Notes: a model not told the origin generated them from the sequence alone. Counted from the first letter of the stretch, positions 11,445-23,835 are shown. The stretch is 64,000 nucleotides of DNA from Paulownia fortunei (GCA_019321725.1 CM033111.1:10354001-10418000); one strand, 5' to 3'. Numbers and translations are program-made.

Positions 11445-12340
11445 TCATCTTTCAGCATCATTTGGCTTTCGGCTCCACAGGCAACCCTGCATAGACACAC
11501 TTATGTGAGTAGTAGCACCCGAATCTATCCACCAAGTGTGCCTAGGTACAGAAGTTAAATTAACCTCAGAACAAACTAAACTGAGAATCATACCTTTCTT
11601 AACACGCCATGCGGCATATTTGGGACAATCCTTTTTCATATGCCCAGGTTGCTTGCAAAAGTAACAGTTGAATCCTGAATCCTGTTTCTTTTGCACCTTT
11701 GGCTGTGGTGTCCCAACTGCAGTTTCATTTTCCTTTTTTTTTTTCTTATTCTGAGGGGTAGCTGCCAAGTGAGCACTTTCAGTCCTTTCTCGCTTAATTC
11801 TTTCTTCTTCTTGCACACAGTGAGATATGAGCTCATTAAGAGTCCATTTATCCTTTTGGGTGTTGTAACTTACTTTAAACTGACTGTATTGTGCAGGAAG
11901 AGATATCAAAACTAAATGCACGAGCAAATCCTCAGATAGCTCTAACTTTAGTGCTTTTAGTTTCGAAGCAAGATTAGACATCTCCATGATGTACTCCCTT
12001 ATGTTCCCTTTTCCTTTATACCTCAATGAAACAAGATTAGCTAAAAGCGTACTTGTTTCAGCCTTTTCGTTTTTTGCAAAACATTTTTCAATATCCTCAA
12101 GGAACTTCTTGGCACTATCCTCCTCAGACATAGCGCCCCTGAAGGTCTCTGGAATGGAACGTTTCATGATCATCAGACTCATGCGATTAGAACGATCCCA
12201 CTTTTCTAAGTCCCTTTTAGCCTCAGAGGAACTTTCATCAGTGAGAGTGGAGGTCGTTCTATCCAAAGCGCAAGGTCAAGGTCCATGCAACCAAGAACAA
12301 TCATCACGTTCTCTTTCCAATTCTTGAAGTTTGTGCCACT
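11445..12340 (-). pseudogene. Element B gag and protease N-terminus
   Basis: The longest frame (12266-11445) has no ATG of its own. The family start block (ATG, MDLDLAL) lies upstream near 12290 in another frame, so there is a frameshift at about 12270. Within the frame, residues about 25-150 are the copia UBN2-type Gag core. A lysine-rich linker follows at 170-195, then an intact CCHC zinc knuckle (C201, C204, H209, C214), then the protease active site WWIDSG with D248-S249-G250. The frame ends at an in-frame TGA. Gag forms the virus-like particle and binds element RNA; the retropepsin cleaves the polyprotein. Confidence 0.93.
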
Positions 12341-13348
12341 CAGCACAGGAATAGAATTAATGTTGGCAGATATTGTAGAAGCTGAAGCAGAAGCTGAATA
12401 GAGAACAAAATAAAATACTCACAATCAATATTCATGTCATGACATAATTATGAAAATGACATAATCAATTAATGGTAGGCCACAGTACAAGATACCTAGC
12501 ACAACATTGACATTTAGTCTTTGGACAGAAATATCAACTGTAAGTGGTACTCTCAATGTAGTAATCAAATACTGACAATTAGTCCTGTCAAACAATAACC
12601 TTCCTTTGGGCCGATTATTGCTCACATGAAAAACCTAATAATCATCACGTACTTATTACTACATGTATATCTGTTATTTGGCCAAATAATAATCTTCCTT
12701 TGGGCCGATTATTATTCACATAAATAACCAACATATACACCAGAATATCTCAAAATAATAAAATTTACACAATAGAGGTTACTTTGGCAACATTGTTTCA
12801 TTCAATTAATTTTGAAATATCAGACAAAATAGGATTAAATAAAATAAAAATTCAAATCGATATTTATTTTATTTAATGTGAGCCCAAACCATATCTTTAG
12901 TTTTTATTTTGATTTAAAGTTCGAAAATCAAATAGACTTTAAATTTGAATCCATAACTGAATTAAGCACAAAAAATAAATTGGACTCAAAATACTTTATA
13001 ATTCAAACCCAAATAAAATAAATTCACATTTAAAATAAAATTAAGCCTCAAAACAAAAGAAAACTTAATTCCAATTATAATTGAATTAACTCAAATAAAT
13101 CAGGCCCAAATTAATGCTTAATTCCAAAATTAGGCCTAAACTATAATTAACCTTTAATCTAATAATTTGAAACAAATCAACAAAGTAGAATCCGTATTCA
13201 AAAGTTTGGAAACCATAATTCCAAAAATTTATGCTCATCTAAATCCATAAGTTTTCACAAAATTATTCTCAAAATTCTCCTTCTGATTATAAAATAAAAT
13301 ATAATCACATTAGAAGAAATAAATAATTCTTGATAATCTATCATGACC
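12341..13348 (-). other. Element B 5' leader
   Basis: Untranslated sequence between the primer site and gag, very A/T-rich. It contains two copies of CTTCCTTTGGGCCGATTATTN about 80 bp apart (12600-12620 and 12692-12712). No coding content was seen. Confidence 0.6.
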
Positions 13349-13349
13349 T

Positions 13350-13361
13350 GCTCTGATACCA
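13350..13361 (-). promoter_or_regulatory. Primer binding site of element B (tRNA-Met type)
   Basis: The minus strand reads TGGTATCAGAGC one or two bases inside the 5' LTR, complementary to the 3' end of plant initiator tRNA-Met. Confidence 0.92.
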
Positions 13362-13363
13362 CT

Positions 13364-13805
13364 TGTTAGATTCTAATATAATATGATTCAATAATCATAA
13401 TCCAAAATCGTCATGTAAATTATCAAGAAATACTTTAATTCTAAATCGGAAGCGTACCTGAATCCATGACAATGAAAGCAATCGGGGTATGCGTCTTCCA
13501 CAGTCAAATCAACTTAGAATACTCAATGGGTCTCTCTCTAAGATGGGAAAGAGGAGAAGAGTAATATTGTATGATATGACTTGGGGACCATAACCCATAA
13601 TGTTCTTTATATACTAGGTCAAAAAAAATTCCATCAATCCTAAATTTGACTAGTATTAGGTCTTTATACATTACAAATTCCATATCCTAAAGATATTCCT
13701 AGAGTCTATATGGTAAATCACTTATTTGACTCTATCCAATTAGATAACTTATAATATAATTATTGTTTAAATATATAAGTTTATATTAAGAAATTAATTC
13801 CAACA
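13364..13805 (-). repeat. Element B 5' LTR (right copy)
   Basis: 442 bp, same length as the left copy. The TATA-type core on the minus strand is at about 13602-13614. Relative to the left copy I count about 20 substitutions, two of them transversions. Confidence 0.95.
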
Positions 13806-14819
13806 ATCATGTCCCCTCTCTTTCTTTTGGACCTTACAATCCCCGTTTTCTTCTAATTGTACAGTTGATTGATTCCCATTCAGCAGCATATCAAAATATT
13901 AAAGATGTATTTAGAATTATTAATAATTACTTGAAAATAGAACCAAAATACCAACGAACCATTGGTGCTAACTTGTGCCAAAAAACATCATAATAGGATT
14001 GTCATAAATCAATTTTCAGGAACTAAATTGCATCAATTTGTGTGGAGTTTGACTGCAAGGCATATATCATTAGAAAGTTAAATATGTCTAGTTTTAAATA
14101 GTTGGGAAGATTAAGATATTTTAATTTCTAATAATGGAAACTACTTGTTATTAAGAAGATTTTATGTGATTGAGCAAAAGACTGATGTGTTCAATTTGAA
14201 AGAGTTCAGATTATTAAAAGCCCAAAAAAATTAGTGGAACTTGAAACAACAATAATTTTGATTCAAGAGTATTTTTCGGATAATCTATATATGCGGAAAA
14301 AAGATCCAATCATCGCATGTCAATTTTGGAGAGCAGTTTAGGCCACTGCCCGTATAATATTTTTACACAATTTTCGTGTATTTTTATCTTTTTGAGTCGT
14401 AATCTTTGGAACCAATTGAAAATATAACTTAATGATATCTTTAGGTTATTTTGATACAAGCCTTGTACTTTTTTAATTTATTTGTTGAAAGTCCTGTTTT
14501 CTTTAGCCTTATTGGCCTAGTGTTTCTAAGTTTTGTCTATATTAGTGTTACAAACAAAATATTTATTATCACTTAACATTAGTAATTCTTTTGAAAAACT
14601 TTGAAGATTTTTCTTTATTTTTCAGTCTTTAAAACGTTGTCTTCAATTATAATAAATTCACTCACTTTTACATTATATTCCATGTAAATTTCTGCCACGT
14701 AAGTGGCGTTACCAGTCAAGAAGATTTCTGCCACGTAACTGGCCTTACTAGTTAAGTGATTGCAGTACCTAACCATGCGTTGATCTATGTTATATATATT
14801 ATCTCTCTTATATTGTTGT
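13806..14819. other. Intergenic, AT-rich
   Basis: No recognisable gene. It contains the ACGT-core tandem repeat at 14687-14757. The last bases before 14820 are the target flank of the next solo LTR. Confidence 0.5.
14687..14757. repeat. Two-unit tandem repeat with CCACGTAA cores and small hairpin
   Basis: ATTTCTGCCACGTAAGTGGC... and ATTTCTGCCACGTAACTGGC... are adjacent, with a unit of about 36-37 bp. The first unit contains the inverted repeat GCCAC-GTAA-GTGGC. Each unit has an ACGT core like those bound by plant bZIP proteins, but no gene is next to it. Confidence 0.75.
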
Positions 14820-16968
14820 TGTTAGAATACTACCTGATGTGTCAATTAATTGTACATTCTTTATATTTTTATATTTATAAAAATAATATTTTTTAAATTA
14901 TATTAATAAAATAAGTAAATTTTTTTATCTTTAATTGCATTTTGTAATTAGATAAAGTGCCTAAACTAAACTTAGTTATGAGGCATGGTTATGCATTTGA
15001 TGGTGATCATAAAATATGCTTTTATGACTTTGATTTTAAATTAATTTCGAGTCAAGGGCTTTTTGAGATGGCATATCGAATAACTCAAAAGACTCGTGCA
15101 TACGATGCATGCTCGCATAAGGAGGATGTTTCACTCCATGAACATTGGCGTAGTGACACTAGTATATGTATGCGGGTGCTTGTTAAGGAACAAGTACATT
15201 GAACAGGCCATCTGGAATTTCTTAATTGGAAACTTGTTTATCGAAATAAGAAATTTCATGTTACGATAATACACGATTAGTCCTTTGACTTGAGGTACCA
15301 TAGTAGCTTTGTACATGTGTTGTTTCATTTTGATGTATCTTCTGATTGCTGACAATCACAAAGAGGATATATTGGATGTTGTATTGATATGTATGGAGGT
15401 TAATGAGTGACCAATAAAGGATCCGTTACTTGTCTGGCAGAAAAAAAGTGAATCTCCTATGTTATCATAGTTCATGACTCAGAAGTCCTTGGCCAAGATA
15501 AGATGAATGTTAGACAGGGGTTTTCTAACGATTTATCATGAGTTATTGAAATTTAAAATGGAATCATAGTTATTGAGCAATTAAAGTTTCAACTATTAAT
15601 CCATACCCTAAACTCAATCAGGAGATTAGTTGACGGAATGACTTTACGTGTATGATACTTGTAATTGAAATAGGTTCACTCACTATTTCACTTAAGTTTA
15701 GGTAGTCATGATACATTTATTAGGTGTTTCCCATGACTTTGAGGTTCTTTGAATTAAAGAGTTAATTTCAAGTGGATTAATTAATTAGATTAATTAATCA
15801 AAATAATTATTATTCATAAGTTGCAAATATTACAAGCCCACTACTAACTTAGTTGTAAACCTAAAAGGTCATACACACTTTGAGGTGAAATATTTCTAAT
15901 TTAGGAATTGATCTAAGGAGTTGGATCTAATTAATTAATGGAGATTAATTAATTAGAGCTAAAATTAGTTTAAAGAGTTGAATTAATTATTTAATTAAAT
16001 AATTGAATTATTTAATTGGACCTAATAAGATTAAAAAGGCAGTGAAATATTTATTTGATTGGATCAAATTACTTATGTAGTCCATAAATTAATTATTAAA
16101 TTAATTTACTCAATTAAATAATTGGATTATTTAATTAGACCTAATTTGTTTAGGTGAGCTATATAGAATTAATTAATTGATTTTGGGCTAAAATAATTAA
16201 TTAAATTAATTGTGGAATTTATTTTTGAGTCCAAACCTAATTCACAAAGGCCCATTATGAGAGGGTCATGAAAATGATTGAAAAAGGATGGAAAGTCAAG
16301 AGTTTGGGAAACCTTAAATATTTTTGGAAGATATAAAAGGGATAAAGTTGTAAAAAGTTTGGATCAACTAAAATATCTTCTAACCAATCAAAAGGAGACA
16401 CAAAATACCAAAAATAGGACTCTTAGAATTCTGAGCCCCATATATATAGTTCATGGCCGAAAATTGTAATAAGAAGAAACATCCATATAATTTTTGGCCA
16501 TATAGAAATTTAGAGAAAAAAATTATTTTCTTCATCGTCCTTTTCCTCTAAAAAAATTTCATCTTTAAGTATTAATTCTTTTATCACAAGTTGATAACAT
16601 GAATTAATATTTTCAATACATACTCCATCAACTAGATTAGAAAAAAAATCAGAATTGAGAATTGCTAACGAAATTCTAATTTTGTGTTCTTGCTCAAAGT
16701 GTGGACTTTTTTAGAGAGAAGACATTTGGATCCCTGTGAACCAAATTCAGAAAATGGGATAGTAATTGATTATTTCATACCCTACAACAATCGGAGTGTA
16801 TAGAAATATATAAATCGATACTTCTATTATTTTATTACAACCATTGAAAATTGTGAGATCGTTAAAAATCACATCATATCCGGGGTATTACTATAATTAT
16901 TATGGTATGATGTTTTTAAAAATTTTAATTTTTCACTGTGTATATCCTGGGATCGTGCGAACCCAACA
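14820..16968 (+). repeat. Solo LTR of family A (subgroup 1)
   Basis: 2149 bp, starting TGTTAGAATACTACC and ending GCGAACCCAACA. It matches the reverse complement of 48222-50189 best, over its whole length, including TTAATT-rich runs and the ATATATATAG core at about 16440 followed by GGCCGAAAA. No internal domain or primer site follows. The flanks GTTGT and ATTGG agree at 3 of 5 positions, consistent with an old, eroded duplication. Solo LTRs arise by recombination between the two LTRs of one element. Confidence 0.88.
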
Positions 16969-16973
16969 ATTGG

Positions 16974-17520
16974 AGTGCCTTGACTCTGATGAGTATTTCA
17001 TTAATAAAAAAAGTTAGAAGTTACGAGTATTTATTTTTTGAATTTTAAAGATGATATAAATTTGTGTAGAAGGTTAATGAGTTTTTGTCGTGTGGTGATC
17101 CTATTACCTTATGATGCTTCCTCAATGAAGTCCATTATGATCATTTGCAACTAATGTATTTGTCTAAATTGAATTATTTGATAATAATGACTCCACTAAT
17201 TGTAACAAAAAGCCACATATTAATGATCAGGAAAGTATCTTTGAGGAGGCAAGATAGATTTCCCAACATTGCCATAGTACTTCTGATCATGTTGAATCAA
17301 ATGCCCAACTGAAAGAATATGTTTTGATTGACAACTAGATGAAGAAGACGAAATCTTTCAACCAAAAATTTAAACAAGAAGTTTAATTCAGGTTGCCTCA
17401 GATTCTTGTCAATATCATAATCATAATGAATTATCTAGCTAAGAATACGACACTCCAATTCCATTTGACGAAGCCAAATCTAGATGACCTTATAGATACT
17501 AATCTAAGAGTAAGAACAAA
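16974..17520 (+). repeat. Unidentified dispersed repeat X, copy 1
   Basis: The reverse complement of this stretch aligns with 31280-31673 continued at 33925-34030. Shared blocks include CTTCCTCAATGAAGTCC, ATCATTTGCAACTAATG, TTTGAGGAGGCAAGA and ACGAAGCCAAATCTAGATG. All frames are broken. The family is not recognised. Near-by similarity to sequence beside the LINE ORF1 (22121-22330) suggests a LINE-derived segment, but this is not proven. Confidence 0.7.
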
Positions 17521-17881
17521 TGATATATGATATATGATATATCATATAACTGGAGCATATAGTAACAATTATTCATGTTCGTTCAATCATGCATTTATAT
17601 GTCATAATCCAATAATACATACTGATTAGATGCATATTCATGCAATATGCTTATTATTGGTTATGTTGGAGATAACCCGGCATTACAAGATACTTATAAA
17701 ATGATGTTGGCCTAATATGAACAAGTGTTGCTACATGTAAAATTGTATGACTAATTTTGCAACATCTCCAAGTAGAAATTGAAAGTTTTGATCTCATAAG
17801 TAGTGGTTTAGCAATTAACTGGAGACATTTAATAAATAATTATGCTAAATCATTTTCTATATATATATATATATATATATG
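17521..17881. other. AT-rich spacer with (TA)n tract
   Basis: No gene seen. A TGATATA repeat lies at 17521-17545 and an uninterrupted TA microsatellite at about 17859-17880, which abuts the copia fragment that follows. Confidence 0.5.
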
Positions 17882-18250
17882 AGCAAGTAATCTTGCAAAT
17901 ACCACATTATGAGAAGATGATGGGACCCTAGTAGATGCATCTATTAATACCTTAAAATATCAAAATGGTCCACATGGAGTGTGAATAGGTCCACATATAT
18001 CTCCATGAATACATTCCAGAATTACAGGAATTCAATATCAACTTTAACTGATAATGGTTTTACAATTTTTCCCGTGAACATGCAGCATGTGAGAACTCAT
18101 TAGAGTAAAGAATCTTCTGGTCCTTTAATTGATGCCCATGTGAATTCTCATTAATTTTTTGCATCATACTTAATTCGAGATGGCCCAAATTGTTCATGCT
18201 AAACACTAACTTTCTTCGATCAGTAAACTTCTAGATTACTATTACCTTTG
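17882..18250 (-). pseudogene. Copia GAG-pre-integrase / integrase N-terminal relic
   Basis: Minus-strand translation across frame breaks gives LGHLELSMMQKINENSHGH, then NEFSHAACSREKL, then WRYMWTYSH. These match the family pattern of histidine pair, CXXC-type cysteine, and the QGDICGPIHP block. One zinc cysteine is kept. The first catalytic aspartate is not visible in frame. The fragment is truncated just after the D-A-S-T-R-W-S-like block. Confidence 0.75.
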
Positions 18251-20217
18251 TCTCAATTGCCTTAATATATATGTAGTATAGGGAAGAAGATAAGGTATAT
18301 AACCTTTCATCCTCCAAGTCATTTAAAATTAATGAAATATTATGATCATATCACATTCAAAATTTAAAATGGACTAATATAATTTGGAGCCGACATAAAA
18401 AAATATATATACAAATTTATAAGTCACATTTTAGGACATAATGTATCCAACAACATGAAATAATTTTTAAGATCAATCAAAATTTTTTTTAGTCTTATTA
18501 AAATGCAATGATAAGCCATTAAATTTCATACAAAGATGATGATCACAAAATAATCTCATTTTACTTGGTTACAAAAACTTAACTCAAAATTTATTGAAAA
18601 GAAAATACCTTTTAAATCTTAATTTTCTACAAAAGCTATTTGAAAAGTCTAAGGCAAAGATTGCTTTACAAATTATGGGCATTGCTCATTACTATTTGAA
18701 AACATTTCAATAGCCACATAAAAGTTGTAGTTTACTAATCATTAACATATAAATAATATATTTCTCTAAAATAAAATCCTTGCAAGAATATGAATAGTAA
18801 CCATTTCTTTCTTTCATCTTCTTGAGTGAACTAATAAGATAACTTAATGACATTTAGAAGTATAAAAATATAACTTCCAAATGATAACAATTCATCAAAT
18901 GATTTTACAACAACCTTTAATGTATAAAATAACCATTAGAGTTACCTAATATTTTGATCTACTGATTTCACAAGAAAATTGAGTTAAAATTAATTTCCTT
19001 TCTCTTCTAACTTAGTAGAACAAATGTATCTTGCTGAGATTATATGCGTCATATTTCAGTAAAATCAAAGCTAGTCAATACTTAAAATCTTGTAAATAGA
19101 TAGGAGAATAAAGTTTAAAACATATAAATCCAAGAAAATACAACCAAATTCAACATATTGATAATCTAAGATAAAATTAAATATTGTTATTAAAAAAAGG
19201 TTATTGGTTTCGTCAACTTGTTCAAAGAAGTTTTTAACATCCAAATGCTCATATTTGATTTGTCATCATAATATATCAAGTTTTGCTTCTATGTTCTTGC
19301 TTGATAAAAATCAACCAAATGGTACATCATTCACTTTAGGGATTGTTGTAGAACGAAATGCTATTGCATTCACTTCGTGGTTTTTCATCGAATGCAAAAT
19401 CTTTTTGTTGGCCACAAGAAGACATGATTAATTCAAAATATTTCATAAAACTTCACTTTCGATATTGTTGCTATAAGAGCATATTCGAGGCATAAAAATA
19501 TTTTCTCTAATATGTCTTCTTCGATGAATTTTTTTTCTCCACATAATATCATTAAAATAGAAAAAAACATATTGCCATTTTTTCATATTACAATACTAAC
19601 AAAAATAGACAATTTATGAGGATTCAAATTTTATCATATCACATCAATTAGACTCTATTATAATAAATTAACATTTGTAATAAAGCACACTGCATATCTA
19701 CCAATAGTAAAGTAGAAACCAAGAACTCATACCAATTTCTTTCAATACTTGATGCTCCTAGATAATATGAATCATCGTGTCCTTTTGCAAATAAGCCTTC
19801 ACTTTAACATCGTTAAGAATTTATTATGAAACCACAAAAGTCATAAGCTAGACTTATCATATATATCATATTGCTATAATCAGAATTTATGATTTTAGCA
19901 TTTTTTTTTTAAATTATTTGATTTGTATTTTAAGCAATATAAATCAATCAAAACATCTCCAAACTTGTTAGCTATAAAATTTATAATATCAATTTAAAAT
20001 ATGAAATAATATCTCATAACCACATGAAAATTAAAATACATAGAATCTGAAAGAATAGAAAGTCATTGGTACTTTCACAATTGTAAAGCCATGATTATCT
20101 CTCCCTAGGCAAGTTCTGAAGGATGATGCTCTCTAAGATAAACCCTCATTAGCTCACAATGGTGGGATAGATGTCTTTTCCTGTCGCACAATCACCAAGA
20201 GATTAATAATTAATCAA

Positions 20218-20231
20218 TCGTGCTGATAACA
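20218..20231 (-). promoter_or_regulatory. Eroded tRNA-Met primer site of element F
   Basis: Plus-strand TCGTGCTGATAACA is the reverse complement of a mutated TGTTATCAGCACGA, close to the TGGTATCAGAGC consensus, and sits directly before an LTR-like TGTTGTGAAAT. Confidence 0.5.
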
Positions 20232-20560
20232 TGTTGTGAAATAAAGAAAATTATAGAAAAGTAAAGGAAGTAAAAGAAGATAAAAAGAGAGGATAATGTC
20301 TTTCTTTTCTATTCCTTGTAATTTTGTACAACATTGCATCCTCTTTAAAGGCATACTACTACAATTAAAAAGCAACAAGATTAATGATATAGTAAATAGG
20401 AGAATCAATACACATCATGGAGAGTATGAGGTCACAAAATTAATGGTGTGATTAGAGCAATTAATACATTAGAACATGGGAATGAGACCTTTGAATTAAA
20501 GAGAGTTGAAGACATCCATTAAACAATATTCATAGCACTAATGGATCTTATCTTCTATTT
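20232..20560 (-). repeat. Probable 5' LTR of element F
   Basis: Begins TGTTGTGAAATAAAG next to the primer site. On the minus strand it contains a GTATGCCTTTAAAGAGG segment at the usual promoter position. The right limit is estimated, because no partner LTR survives in the window. Confidence 0.45.
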
Positions 20561-22120
20561 AAACACCAAAATATACCCGTAAAAATATAATAATAATAAA
20601 AAAGATTAGCACACATTCCATATATGTTGGAACAAGTCATAAAATTTTAGAAAATGTCATTTTCTGTATCATGTCGTGCCGTGTGTATTTTTAGGAAATG
20701 CCATATCCCATTCAACCTTTTATTTTATTATTTTTTGAGTAAAACGAGTAAAGACATCATGATATCAAAATATCAATTAACAATCAATTATAATTTTTTA
20801 AATAAAATAAATAAATACCCACAATTATAGCGTGATTGAAATTTAAGGCTGCATAATTTTGGGAATTCAACTTTCGAATTTGAGCTAAGTCACATTAGCC
20901 CATCAAAACTTTTTGAGTTTAATAGGAAAAAGAAAAAGAGAAATATGTGAGATATTTGTTATGTCTATAATAACAAGATCTTAGTATATTACATCACTTT
21001 CATCATCTATGAAAATGAGACAAATATTAAGAGAAAAAGTTTAAATATAGTTTTACATATGTAAATTTGTCTTTATGTATCAACCTTTTTCTATTTATTA
21101 ATACTTTAATGTTATGTTTGGATTTTGAATTTATTGAAGAAAAAGAAAAGTGTCTAAAAGAGAAAATAAAAATACTATTATTTGAAATGAAAATAATTTT
21201 TTCCTTGATAAAATTTAAAACTAAATATATTGTGAATTCTTCAAAGTTGGAATCCACCCACGCTTCTTAGTCGGGTCCAGGCAAGTTTGACTCATTTTGC
21301 TCTCAAGATGAATTCAAAAGATTCAATGGTAGTATAATTTTAAGTTCGAGTTAATTCCATTTAGCCCCATGTACTATTTTCAATTAAAAGAAGGTTATTT
21401 CATCTCATTAGTGCATTACTTTGCCCCCTTTAATTCTTCAATAGATTTCAATCACCAAAGTTTTGTAACTATAGTAACTAATCTACAAAATATATTTTAA
21501 AGAGAAAACTAGAAAAAGGAAGGGAAAAATACTCCACTCACTTGCATCTTCGCATCCTCTCAACCTCTTATCAAGCAAATTATGAACTTCATTAGAAAGA
21601 GATTAAAAAGAAATTATGAACCTCTTATCAAGCAAATTTTGCTTATTAATAATTTTAGTTTATTTCAATTTAAAATATAACAAAGTATATTAAAAAAATA
21701 GAATTTGTAATTTAACAAGGAAGTTGAATAGGAACAAAAAAAATTATTTTTGCTGATGATAATATTTTTTGTTAAAATAAGTAATAATTAAATTTAGTTT
21801 TTGTGAATGAGTAATAAAAAAAGAGATAAGTACATGTATATACATATTTATTTTGAAATTATTTAAAGTGAAGTGACAAAATAAGAAATCATGCAAAATT
21901 TAGGTGACAAAGTACGATAACTTTAATGATTTGATGGTTTTGCTCATCAAATCACATGTGCCATGTGAGGAAATCTAGACAAAAAATTCTTCTCATGTTA
22001 AAGTATAAAAGTTGTGTAGTTGGAGGAGTAAAGTGCAATGAGAAAAGGTTTAGTAAGTGATATGTAAAAAAAACGTGCAAAGTTCGGATGACAGAATATT
22101 TTTCTTTCCCCAAATCCAAA
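20561..22120. other. AT-rich sequence, possible DNA-transposon relic
   Basis: No gene recognised. 21340-22110 has phrases typical of non-coding plant transposon termini (a TTAGCCCCATGTACTATTTT-like left end, TGACAAAGTACGATAACTTT internally, and a right end before GAATATTTTTCTTTCCCC). I could not pair terminal inverted repeats or a target duplication. Confidence 0.35.
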
Positions 22121-23136
22121 TAGGAATACCTAAAATTTCTAAATTTTGATCAAAAATCTATGGATTCTGTGATTGGAAGGAAAACTTAGGTCATCAACTT
22201 TATCAACATACAAATCAGGGCCAGAATTTGGAGAACTAACAAACTTTTTTTTTTTTTATTGAGCCTTTATTCCCATGAACATCAATAAAATCAATAATAC
22301 TCGGATCAAAATAGGAGCTACTTGAAAGAATATTCGACCCTATAACAGGTATAGAAATATTACCTATTGGATAAGTGTTTTCACCAGACAAACCAAATTG
22401 TGCTTTCTTGGCAAACATCTACTCACCTCGTTTCATTTCTTTGATTTTCTACACACTTGTTGGTTTCTTAAGGCTTGTTTTTTCCATTATGATTACTTTC
22501 ACCAGAATCATGGCCAAGATATTTGCAATCTTGATAGTAACGTGGATAATTTTCATATACTTGTTTGAACACGAATTCATCCATTCCCTGAATAATTTCT
22601 TTAATTTTAGTCTTACTTAAGTCTATCTCAACACAAACACGGGCAATACTTGGACGAGAACCATCAACTTTGGGTTCATTAATTTTCAGCGGCATTCCAA
22701 TGATTGAAGCGATTGTACATAGCGTCTTCTTGTGAAACAAGTGCAGCAGTAGAGCTAGGAAATTAACCCGACTGGGAGTAATGACAAATTCTACCTTAGG
22801 ATCAAAATAATATTTCCATTTAAAGACATGTATAGGGAAGCCATCCGAGTACCATGTATGACTAATCCATACCTAGTGAAATTAGGTGGTCAACCTACCA
22901 ATGTGTAAAAGTCCTGCCAAGCCCAAACGTACAAATTTTGCATGGAGGTTCTTTAAGGACATCTATTGAAATTTTTTCCAATCAAAGTATATTTTAAGGG
23001 CACCACCAAAGTTTCTGTTTTCTTCTTGTTAAAAAAGATGGTCGGTTGACCTTTATAGAAATTGATCTATTCATCCAAAACATTCTGGAAATATCTTTTT
23101 ATTACACGTGAGGCTTCAAAGATAGCTGGTGCAGCT
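22121..23136 (-). pseudogene. LINE (L1-type) ORF1 relic: DUF4283-like domain plus zinc knuckle
   Basis: The minus strand encodes the RNA-binding ORF1 protein of a plant non-LTR retrotransposon. In order: AAPAIFEASRVIKRYFQN (23136-23080), FYKGQPTIFF and VPLKYTLIGK (DUF4283 region, about 23060-22980), FKWKYYFDP, then RPSIARVCVEIDL (about 22650), a VYENYPRYYQDCKYLGHD zinc-knuckle segment (about 22540) and a variable acidic tail. The cleanest open stretch is 22740-22468. The CCHC pattern is damaged: the first cysteine appears as Y, and the last is missing in SGESNHNGK. Stops and shifts lie near 22925 and 23065. The 5' end is cut off by the Athila-like insertion. Confidence 0.85.
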
Positions 23137-23745
23137 TGCACTTAAATGAAATCTAATTTCGCAAATGTACGGGTCAACAAGTAATAAAGTGTATGAGTAT
23201 ACGGATGTTATGTTCTTAGAAAATATATGAGCAATTGCTGAAATATAGATAATCCAACTATATTTAACCTACCAAAAATATGATAGAGTGATTTGAAAAC
23301 TTAAAACTAGAAATTAATAAGTAACAAAAACTATCAAGAAAAACAAGGGATTTAGACTTAGGTGGGGAAGTGCCAAGGCATTGAATTGTCGTTCTATTAC
23401 ATTGTGAATTCTTACAAGTTTGTGAATAGGATTGACATTGAACTGTGTGATAGTGGGAACTCCAATATTATGTGATACTCTTTTTCAAAATGTACCACAC
23501 CTATTACTATAAAATAACTGGTATCCTATACAAGTTTAGCTATCCAATAATGCATTAGGCTTTGTGATTTCCTCTAGCTTTCGACGGTCAAGTCAATGAC
23601 TATTGCATGTACTAACTCCTATATACGTATAGTGACCTAGCCCATGACATACACTACACGAACACTTGTTGTGATACTACCTTCTGATCTCCATCACAAC
23701 AAGGTTCATCTCAAAATTGGCCAAATTTCAAGAAGCATTGATTCC
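23137..23745 (-). repeat. Partial 3' LTR of the Athila-like element
   Basis: Starts TGCACTTAAATG and matches 28181-28795 closely (shared AAGTGTATGAGTATACGGAT, GGGATTTAGACTTAGGTGG, TTTCAAGAAGCA). The match stops at about 23745, whereas the other LTR continues for more than 1 kb. The missing part went with the internal deletion. Confidence 0.85.
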
Positions 23746-23835
23746 TCCATCTCTTCTTTGAATTTTCCAATAGTTCTTCAAATGCATCCTCTAACTTATT
23801 TTTATGCACATGTATAACAACAAAGGGATAAAAAA

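Larger units (their letters stand above)
7498..13805 (-). mobile_element. Element B: structurally complete Ty1/copia retrotransposon
   Basis: It has two direct 442-bp LTRs (7498-7939 and 13364-13805) with TGTT...AACA ends. An antisense polypurine tract lies just inside the left LTR and an antisense tRNA-Met primer site just inside the right LTR, so the element reads right to left. Domain order on the minus strand is gag, protease, integrase, reverse transcriptase, RNase H, as in Ty1/copia. The flanks are ATCAC on the left and ATCAT on the right, a 4/5 target duplication. By hand count the LTRs differ at about 20 positions (about 4.5%), nearly all transitions. It is the best-preserved element here, but frameshifts, a stop and a lost integrase aspartate disable it. 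Confidence 0.95.
17882..20560 (-). mobile_element. Decayed minus-strand Ty1/copia fragment (element F)
   Basis: A copia element reading right to left that has lost most of pol. The left end is cut inside the integrase domain at the TA microsatellite. The right end shows an eroded tRNA-Met primer site and an LTR-like start. Between about 18300 and 20200 the expected gag region cannot be recognised in any frame. Confidence 0.6.

Noticed and set aside
11986..12327. 113-codon plus-strand frame
   Set aside because: Antisense shadow of element B gag.
14815..16973. Claim of a clear target duplication for the solo LTR at 14820
   Set aside because: GTTGT versus ATTGG agree at only three of five positions; the LTR ends are clear but the duplication is not.
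19204..19431. 75-codon plus-strand frame
   Set aside because: Lies antisense within element F; no motif and no neighbouring gene signal.
21340..22110. Possible MITE or Mutator-like element
   Set aside because: Phrases look transposon-like, but I could not pair terminal inverted repeats or find a target duplication.
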